Shown: one piece after another, positions 56,620 to 64,000 of the stretch
How the letters are laid out: the number at the start of each line of letters is the position of its first letter
How positions within the stretch are numbered: the first letter of the stretch is position 1
Origin: Selaginella moellendorffii
Lineage: Eukaryota > Streptophyta > Lycopodiopsida > Selaginellales > Selaginellaceae
Assembly (NCBI RefSeq): GCF_000143415.4
Contig: NW_003314349.1
Span: 324,077-388,076 of the forward strand
DNA: 64,000 nucleotides
Reading direction: 5' to 3'
Notes under the pieces: model-generated
Database searches by the model: none
Told to the model about the DNA's origin: nothing
What the model saw: the letters and a program-made list of their open reading frames with translations, nothing else
Position numbers and translations under genes: made by a program

Positions 56620-59600
56620 ACCCCATCATGGATTACCATTTTTATTGTTGGCATCAAGTTAATATTTGTCAAGAGTTCACTATTAAAGGCTCACTATGCC
56701 TTGCCCGTCTTCTAAACAGTATAGTTTCTCCATCTTAGAGACTTATAAGATCATTTTTTTTGTTTTTTTGTTTAACTCGTGCTAAACTCATTAAAGACAC
56801 CTTTATCTCAATTTTACTATTCATTCTAGAGTAGTCTCCACCTCTATCAACATAACTATCATACTTTAGAAATTTGATATTGATTTCCCAAGTCAATTTC
56901 CTTAATGTCTTTGACATCTTGCATTGCATATATTATGTAAACTCCACTTCCCCATCCTAGAAAGTTCTTCATTTGAAGGCACCATCATCCTTTCTTTTAT
57001 TCTGTACCACCTTAGACACTAAATTCCACTTATCCATAATTTATTTTAGGGTTGTCCATGGTGCTATTATTTAGCTACCTCGCCATTTCATTTCTTGGAG
57101 CTTTTGGTGCAATAATTAAAGGATAGAAGCAAAAAACTAGTGGCCAAAAATAGACCTTAAAAATTATTAAAAGGAATCCAAATTATATATTAGGCAAGGA
57201 ACCACAATGTGGTAGATATCAATGGATTGTAGAAAAGGAAATATGTTTTCAAGGATGGATTTCCCAAATGCTCTGATATGATAAAAGTGAAACAACATAA
57301 AATCATTACTTTCATCCTTGAGGTATCCTTTTGGTTTTATAACAAAAGCTTTGTTTTATCATTCATCCCTAGTAAGTTTCTTTAACATTTTCTATTGTGG
57401 ACTCTATTTTTGGCCCAATCTCCTCTAGGCCTTTCCTTAGAGACTACTTTCTTAGACTCATAATACCATTGTATTTCATCACTTATTCACCTTGACCAAG
57501 TCACACAATTATCAATAGTTCAAATCAACATTTTGAACTAAAAAACTCATTCTTTAACCTAATAATAAGCTTATCTTTGTTTAGTTATAGATCACTTAGT
57601 TATCTCACATTGATTTATTAACATGTCTACTTATAGATATTAGATTTATCCAACCTTTAAGTTGTTAATTATAACCCCAGGGGCATCCTTCACACTTGGC
57701 AGTGCCCCTAAACTAGCCCTTTTGGCCAAGGGTCTATAATAATTGAGATTAAGTGCTCCTATCTCATTCACCACATCTTTGGTGCCACTTGTATTAGAGT
57801 GTTCAAGTTAGATATGCCAAACTTTCACACTAAACACTTTAACCATGCATCACGATTCTAGGGCATCCTTGTTTGATAATATGCCCAAGCTAGCCTCTTT
57901 ACTAAGAATCCATGATCATTGAAAAATAAATGTCTTTATATTCCAAGCCATCACTATGCCCTAGTAGGTTAGGACTCAAACCCAAACACTAGAAAGTTAA
58001 GATTTAAACCCAACTTTCATATATGTATCTATGAATGATATCACCTAGAATGTTTGGCATGGGTATACCAATTTATATCCAATGTGCATTATGGATCATA
58101 GCTTAGAAACCTAATTCCTCTGAGCTTCCATACACATAAAGCTGTATTTCACTTTATATTAATTTATTAATTTTTGTTAATAGTTTTTATTTAAAATTTA
58201 AATGGATTTAATTATGTGATTTTATTGCTAAAGTGAGAATTGAATTTTTAAAGTTATTTTATTCCTTTCACTAGGTTGTTTTAAAATCTAAACTTAATGA
58301 AATGAATATAACCATTTTATTCAACTATTACAATATCATTTTATTATATTTTCAAAGGATTTATTTTTAATTTATAATGTTTTCTTTATTAACACTACAT
58401 TTTTTATTGATAAAATTTTTAATACATTATTTTTAAAACTATTCATCTATGTCTTTAACATTGAAGTTATAATATTTTAAGAAAGATTTTTGGATAAGTT
58501 TTAACTTCTTTAGTCTATATATAAAATATTGATTAGTTTAATTTATCATTTTTAAAGAAATTTATAAAATACTTTATAATTTTATAATGTATATTCTAAA
58601 TGATTTTAGTTATATACAATTGATTTATTTCTAGTTATAGATCTAGCTATGAGGACAATTCGAGTGGAAAATATGGATGATAGATTATTATTTGTGGTGG
58701 ATTGTTATAATAGATTATGTTAATTTCTCTAACAAGGAACCTTTTGGCTTAAATAAATGTATTTTTAGTATTACAGCAGGATCTTAGCTCATAGGTATTT
58801 AATATAGTAGTTTTTAGTATAGCAAATTACATATAAAATACAGATGAGCTTGTATTAGAATTTATATGGTTAAAATATATTTTTTAAGAAATTTTCAAGT
58901 AAAATTAAACATGAAAGAAACAAGTTTAGATAGAAAGTGCTATTAAAATGCTAATTGTTATAGTCTAATTGCCTTGAGATTTTGGCAGAGAGTTTATTAG
59001 TAAAACTGGTACAGAATCTGAAGGTTTATAATACCTGACTTCACATTACTAATGATTAAAAAATTGAAAATTCCGAACATAACTTTATGGATATAAATAG
59101 TCTAATAAGTAGTTCAATTTTTTAGTATTAAACTTACTTTTTAGATTAAAACTGAAATGAAAAAGAAAGTAAATCTCATCCAGCTTATAGGTGGATCACA
59201 TCACATGCCAGCAGATGGGATCCAGACAGAGCAACCAGCCAGGCAGAGGCTGCTTATAATGCTACAAGACGCCATACAGCAACAGCAACTCAAAATGCCC
59301 CTGCTGAGTAGCCACACCAACTTATTTCCTGAAATTTTACCTTAAGAAAAATAAAAATAAAAATTATATATATCATTGTTTTCGGCAAAAGTACATTGAT
59401 TGTATGAAAAAGTATAGACTAAGACTTAGTCTTTAACAGTGCCCAACCGGAGACAAAGGAAGCCAGGGAAGAACTTTGTGATCTTCACTTTATATGTTTG
59501 CAACATATATATATTAATACCATGTTGTGGTTCTTTTGTCCTTGTCCAAAAACTCCGTGCCTTGCAAGCTGTGATCAAGCTATGGTTTTGGAAGACCTTT

Positions 59601-60592
59601 TGAGAGCGACCTGATATTTCATCGGTAAGCGTACAGTATTTGTACAGTTTTGGAGTATTGATGGCGATGAATGTAAAGACGGTGCGATATACGGACTGAG
59701 AAAATTATAGTTAGAGAACGAGAAAGGTGGTGGTGGAGTGGTGGCGCGGTGGTGGTGGTGGTGGTGGTGGTGGTGGCGGATAGGACGCAAACATCACCTC
59801 ATTTAAGAAGGAATGAAACGAGAATTTTTCTCACACTGATTTTGATACATTTTTCTTTTTCATGTTTTCCTTTTGTTTTTTTCCAACACTTAAAGCGAGA
59901 AAGAACAAGGATTGATCTGTGAAGCGCACGCTTTGGCTTTTAAAACCTGGTCGTTGTTTGTAAGGGAAAGCCTGGAAGAGCTGAAATGCCAGAGGGGTGG
60001 GGACTTGCATTGCAAGCCAAGCTTCTACTATCGTGTCGATTTGTAGCGCTGGAGAGATGGAGAGCTCTCCCCCTTTGCAAAAAGAGAGCTTCCTTTTCTC
60101 TCCTGCCTCGCAATGAAAGCTCTCCTTCTCCCTCTTCGCATAGAGAGTTCTAGAGCTCCAATTGGGTCACGGGAAAGAGGAGCAAAGCATGGAAGCTTGC
60201 GAGAATGTGAGAGTGAGAGGGAATCGTCGCGCAGGAGGAGAGGAATTTGGCAGTGGATCATTGCTCGCCACCTCTAGGTTTTGTCCCATCCTTGCTACGC
60301 TACAATTCGACTCGTCCTGGATTGAGGTGGAGCGCTCCTTGTTGTTTTCTTTCCAGATCGATCGACTATGACCAGAGCACTGTAAGCCGCGCACGAATCT
60401 CCAATCTCCACCGAGAGTTCCAAGAGAAAGAAGGAAGAATTCTCGCGAATTTCTCATAGCGGAGCAAGGAGGATAGCAATCCGAGAAGGAAGGAGAAAGA
60501 AATCTCTCAGCTCGATCGAAATCCAAGGAGAAAGGATTGAATCCGAAGAAGATCTTTCTCGCAGCTTATCTCCTCTCGCGATAGATCAAGCA
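56620..60592. other. AT-rich intergenic region and promoter of the LRR gene
   Basis: 56620 to about 59500 is AT-rich, with no open frame above 75 codons that resembles a protein. A (GGT)n microsatellite lies at 59726-59779. From about 59900 the composition rises, and GA-rich sequence (60100-60590) forms the likely promoter and 5' leader of the LRR gene. Confidence 0.5.
59726..59779 (+). repeat. (GGT)n microsatellite
   Basis: GGTGGTGGTGG runs broken by AGTGG and CGCGG. Open frames across it encode His or Pro runs and are not genes. Confidence 0.9.
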
Positions 60593-61840
60593 ATGTGGGT
60601 TACCAAAGTTCTTCCACTAGCTCTTCTCTTCCTCCAATTTCTCCTCCTCCCGGAGCTTCTCCCAATCGCGAGCGCCCAGATCGACACCACCGAGTACGCG
60701 GCGCTGCGCGTGATCCGAAACGCCCTGGACGATCTCCCGGGCTCCACATTCTTCGCGACCTGGGATTTCACGCTAGATCCTTGCTCCTCGTTTCGCGGGG
60801 TCGTGTGTTCTTCCGGGGATCACGCTGGCGATTCCACTCAGCACGTCGTGATGCTCAGCATGGGCAGTGGCTTCGCGGGCTCTCCAGGTCTCTCCGGCCA
60901 CCTCAGCCCGGCGCTGGGCAGCCTCCCATACCTCCGGATCCTCACGCTCGTCCCGGGCAGCGTCCGTGGTTCCATCCCACCCCAGATTGGCGCCCTCTCT
61001 CGCCTGGAATTCCTAGGGATCTCCAAGAACGGCCTCTCCGGATCCATCCCAGAGAGCTTCAAGAGCCTGGCATCGCTCCAGGGGCTGGATCTCAGCAACA
61101 ACAAGCTCACCGGATCCATCCCGGCCTCCATCTTCGCGCTGCCATCGCTGGCCACGCTCATCCTCTCCTCCAACGATCTCTCGGGCTCCCTCCCGGGCGC
61201 CATCGCCGCGCCGCTCCAGCGATTGAGCGCCGACCGCAACCGGATCTCTGGAACCCTACCCTCGGCGCTGCCCGCCGCCACTCTCGCCCACCTCGATCTC
61301 TCCTGGAACGCGCTCGAGGGATCCATCGCCTCCACGGCGCTGCTGGGCCAGATCGCCTTCCTGGACCTCAGCTCCAATCGCCTCTCGGGCGGCATCCCGA
61401 GCTCGCTGCTCACGCTGCCCGACCTCGCGGAGCTCCTCCTCCAGCGCAATCTCCTGGGCGGGAGCGTGGATCCCCAGGGCCCCGTGAGGATAACGCGCCT
61501 GGATCTCAGCCACAATGCGCTCACTGGATCGCTATCGCCATTCCTGGCCACCGTCAAGAGCTTGCTCCTCAACAACAACAAGCTCTCGGGTGGAGTCCCA
61601 CGGGAGCTCATCCAGGGATTGGCCGCCGGCGACGTGGAGAACCTCTACCTCCAGCACAATTTCCTCTCGGCAATCCAGGCGATGGAGGTGATGCCCCAGC
61701 TCTTGCCCGCGAGCTCGGTGTTTTGCATCCAGTACAATTGCTTGGAACCGCCCGCGCAATCGTCGTGCCCGGCGAGTACCGGCAAGGAGCCCAGCCGCCC
61801 CGGCTTCCAGTGCGACGATCTAGACGGGGATTGGGACTGA
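60593..61840 (+). CDS. Secreted leucine-rich repeat protein (receptor-like, no membrane anchor)
   Basis: Intronless, 415 residues. Residues 1-28 are a signal peptide (LPLALLFLQFLLLPELLPIA, then SAQ). An N-terminal cap with paired Cys (TWDFTLDPC-SSFRGVVC) is followed by about ten plant-type LRRs of 22-24 residues with the LxGxIPxx pattern, for example LEFLGISKNGLSGSIP and LQGLDLSNNKLTGSIP. A Cys-rich C-terminal cap (VFCIQYNCLEPP, SSCPAS, FQCDD) closes the solenoid. No transmembrane helix or kinase follows, so it is probably an apoplastic LRR protein acting in recognition or as a co-receptor. The ligand is unknown. A long frame in the next register is a GC artefact. It runs toward FEN1 (convergent). 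Confidence 0.9.
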   Translation: MWVTKVLPLALLFLQFLLLPELLPIASAQIDTTEYAALRVIRNALDDLPGSTFFATWDFTLDPCSSFRGVVCSSGDHAGDSTQHVVMLSMGSGFAGSPGLSGHLSPALGSLPYLRILTLVPGSVRGSIPPQIGALSRLEFLGISKNGLSGSIPESFKSLASLQGLDLSNNKLTGSIPASIFALPSLATLILSSNDLSGSLPGAIAAPLQRLSADRNRISGTLPSALPAATLAHLDLSWNALEGSIASTALLGQIAFLDLSSNRLSGGIPSSLLTLPDLAELLLQRNLLGGSVDPQGPVRITRLDLSHNALTGSLSPFLATVKSLLLNNNKLSGGVPRELIQGLAAGDVENLYLQHNFLSAIQAMEVMPQLLPASSVFCIQYNCLEPPAQSSCPASTGKEPSRPGFQCDDLDGDWD

Positions 61841-61989
61841 TCGATTCGCTCGATCGATCGCTCGATCGATTGTTACTGGATTTTGGATTGGATGATTTCT
61901 TGTGGATAAAATTCATTACGCCAATAACTCAAGAACCCTAAAAGGCAAAAGGACTTTCTTGGAAGAACCCTAAAAACAGAGGATTGGAA

Positions 61990-62300
61990 TTCATTGTCAA
62001 TTCGATTGGATTGAATCAGTTTCTAGCAATGGATCAGTCAGTGGTCATTTCCTTCTCTTGCCTCCCTGTTCTAGCAATGCAAAATTTGTTTTTGCCTCGC
62101 AGCTCTAGTGATGGAAACTTTGCTTTGATGGAAAGCAGAGTTCTTGGATGATTCCTTGTTAATTGGATGGGATTGTATCAATTTCTAGCAATGGATCATT
62201 AATTGGTCATTTCCTTTTCTCGCCTCCCTCTGTTCTAGCGATGGAAACTTTGTTCTTGCCTCGCTGTTCTAGTGCTGGAACTGAGTGGTCATTTCTTCCA
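61990..62300 (+). repeat. Imperfect tandem duplication between the LRR and FEN1 3' ends
   Basis: Copies at about 61994-62120 and 62158-62275 share TTTCTAGCAATGGATCA, GGTCATTTCCTT and TCTAG(T/C)GATGGAAACTTTG blocks. No gene; it is the 3' flank of both convergent genes. Confidence 0.7.
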
Positions 62301-62320
62301 TGGAATGGAGCTATAAGTGA

Positions 62321-63962
62321 TCATTTCTTCCTGCCCTTGGTCGTGGCTTTTGATTTCTTCCCAGAGCTCCCTTTCGTCGTCTCGGGTGTTTCCTATAGAT
62401 GAGGTTTCATGAGTTACAATACGGAGCTTTTAACTTGCGCACGCCACGCCACAATCACTCCACTCACCTTTCTCTTTGTAGCAGCGGCTGCTGGCGAGGA
62501 CGACGCAACGGGCTTGAAAAATGACTCCATCCTGCACAGATTTCCACTCCAAAACTCCTGAGAAATCCGAAGCACAATTAAAACAGCTACGACAGACCTT
62601 CCCTGGGAGGACTTATTCTTGGCGCTCTTGATCCTCTCGATTGCCTGGGGAACGGAGCCTGCGCTTTTAGTTTTCTATACCCAAAGAGGTGCCGCAGCTT
62701 TACCTTTGTCACGCGATCGATATTGAATCCATTCTCTTCTACCAGAAACTTTTTCAATCCCTGCAGCAGGAGATTAGCAAGAAGATAAATGAAAACTTGG
62801 ATTTATTTACCTCCTCATCGGGTGCATTCCATTTGAGCTCCGGAAGCTCTTCATCTGGCAGCACGATGGGCTCTTTAAAGAGCCGGCGGGCTTCTTGGTA
62901 AGGCCAAGATTCTGGAATTTGGTATCTGGTTTGATATTGCAAGTCAAAGCGAGAGATATCGTATGGAAAAACGCACCTGTCCTTGTTCAAGTTCTCCAAT
63001 ACTGCTTCTAAAGTACTGTGCTGTCTAATAAGTTTCAAAGCTGTCTGTGGCCCAATTCCTAACAAGGTACAAACCAGGTAACCACTGTTTTAACGATAAG
63101 CAAGGAAACTTACCGCGAATCGTGTCGCAGTAGTCACACCCGCAAAGAATGCAAAGATCAATAAACTGATCCATGGAAAGGTTTAGCTCTTGAAGAGCCT
63201 AGATAGCCAAGAATCAACACTCATTGTGAGAACAAAAAAAAGCTTAAACGCACGCACCGTAGATATCTGGAACTCCATAACTGGTATTTTACGAGAAGCT
63301 GGCTCCATGAGGTGCCGTAAGAATCTCGGACTTCCAAAGGTAAGGGAATCCATGTCTTCAGAAGCCACGGCATAAACCTGCGGAACAAAACCGCAGTAGA
63401 TTCAAAGACGAGAAAGATCGAAACTGGAGAGATAGAGAGATCGAACTACCTTGTCTGCTTTGCACAAGGCCGCACATTCAGCTTCTGCCTCGCAGGGAGC
63501 CTGTTACAAAGTACAAGCAGTGAAAATCTTTGCTGATGCAAAGATCCACCAAAGAAAAAAGAGTACCTCGATGACCGGAATTCCCATGAGCCGTAGCAAC
63601 TTTTGACAGTCTTCATTGTGTTGCTTTGTGACCTTCACAGGAACCATGTTGATCGAATGAAAGAATCAAATGGAAGTGAGGCGTACCTTTACTGTTCTCT
63701 TGCTATACTTCTCTATGTCCGCAACTTCACCTTTCTGCAGGACAAGGACTATAATCAGAAAGAAAAACACTACACGAGTATATCAGTAACGCCACCTCGA
63801 TCGCCTCCGTAAGCCCTTCAGTGGCCTCTTCACGCCTCGCACCTCTGATTAAATAAACAAAAGTTTGAAGAAAAACTGTACTGGCTATCGAGATGAGAGT
63901 AGAGCTACCTTTTCACAAGCTCAGCTTTCTTCAGCTCCGGAGGTTTTCCATCAAAGACATAC
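62321..63962 (-). CDS. FEN1: Flap endonuclease 1, 3' thirteen exons (5' end outside the window)
   Basis: Structure-specific nuclease that removes 5' flaps in Okazaki-fragment processing and base-excision repair. Minus-strand exons 63962-63909, 63844-63796, 63734-63687, 63632-63567, 63500-63450, 63377-63258, 63198-63114, 63058-62977, 62925-62811, 62760-62704, 62644-62598, 62531-62468 and 62392-62321 join in one frame (about 302 residues). Motifs in order: [30 protein letters not shown], the acidic metal-site [28 protein letters not shown] and the helix-hairpin-helix [19 protein letters not shown]-binding [10 protein letters not shown] box and a Lys-rich tail (KATTKGRKK) end it. Introns are 50-75 bp. 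About 80-90 N-terminal residues should lie past 64000; 63963-64000 is intron. No damage is seen. Confidence 0.95.
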
Positions 63963-64000
63963 CTGACGTGAATGACCACTCGTAAGAAACAAACAACAAT

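Noticed and set aside
59575-59790. Small protein with a His-rich N-terminus on the minus strand
   Set aside because: The His run is only the reverse of the (GGT)n microsatellite; the remainder has no recognisable features.
60595-61941. 448-codon open frame overlapping the LRR gene in another register
   Set aside because: The Arg/Pro-rich translation has no domain. The LRR frame has a signal peptide, regular repeats and Cys caps, so this one is a GC shadow.

Overview
The window looks like land-plant nuclear DNA, most likely a lycophyte such as Selaginella. This is inferred from gene content, very short introns (38-90 bp), compact GC-richer gene islands set in AT-rich transposon debris, and a plant chromovirus; no database was searched. 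All exon models below were built by hand from splice signals and reading-frame continuity.

Layout. 1-4.3 kb is decayed Ty3/gypsy-like sequence with a gag remnant. 5.3-13.6 kb is a specialised-metabolism and redox island: an intact UDP-glycosyltransferase (one 47-bp intron), a mosaic of three pseudogene fragments (class-V aminotransferase-like, glycosyltransferase, CYP85-clan-like P450), an intact A-type P450 and a six-exon dehydroascorbate reductase. 13.6-20.4 kb is AT-rich with no credible gene. 20.4-30 kb holds a broken inverted copy of a RING/U-box-like gene, the intact copy, a seven-exon CKI1-like hybrid histidine kinase of 1256 residues, and a two-exon Ole e 1-like proline-rich secreted protein. 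30.5-37.8 kb is transposon debris with gypsy reverse-transcriptase remains and a purine-rich minisatellite.

37.8-56.6 kb is a Ty3/gypsy chromovirus with near-identical LTRs and a perfect 5-bp target duplication (AAGTA). Its reverse transcriptase is split by a 13.3-kb element with 24-bp perfect terminal inverted repeats and a 4-bp duplication (ACAC). This nested element is the most unusual thing here. It carries a DDE-type transposase gene (one in-frame TAG) and, divergently, an apparently intact 11-exon gene for a 1642-residue protein. That protein joins a ParB/sulfiredoxin-like region, a methyltransferase-like region, an acidic linker and a C-terminal FCP1/NIF-type HAD domain. About twenty copies of a 20-24 bp palindrome (core TGGCRTGNGGCCNCAYGCCA) are scattered through the nested element and were not seen outside it. 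Several form the body of very short introns in the large gene, which suggests an introner-like origin for those introns and/or a dispersed protein-binding site.

56.6-60.6 kb is AT-rich intergenic sequence. 60.6-64 kb holds an intronless secreted LRR protein and, convergently, the last 13 exons of FEN1, whose 5' end lies beyond the window. No rRNA, tRNA or CRISPR was seen.
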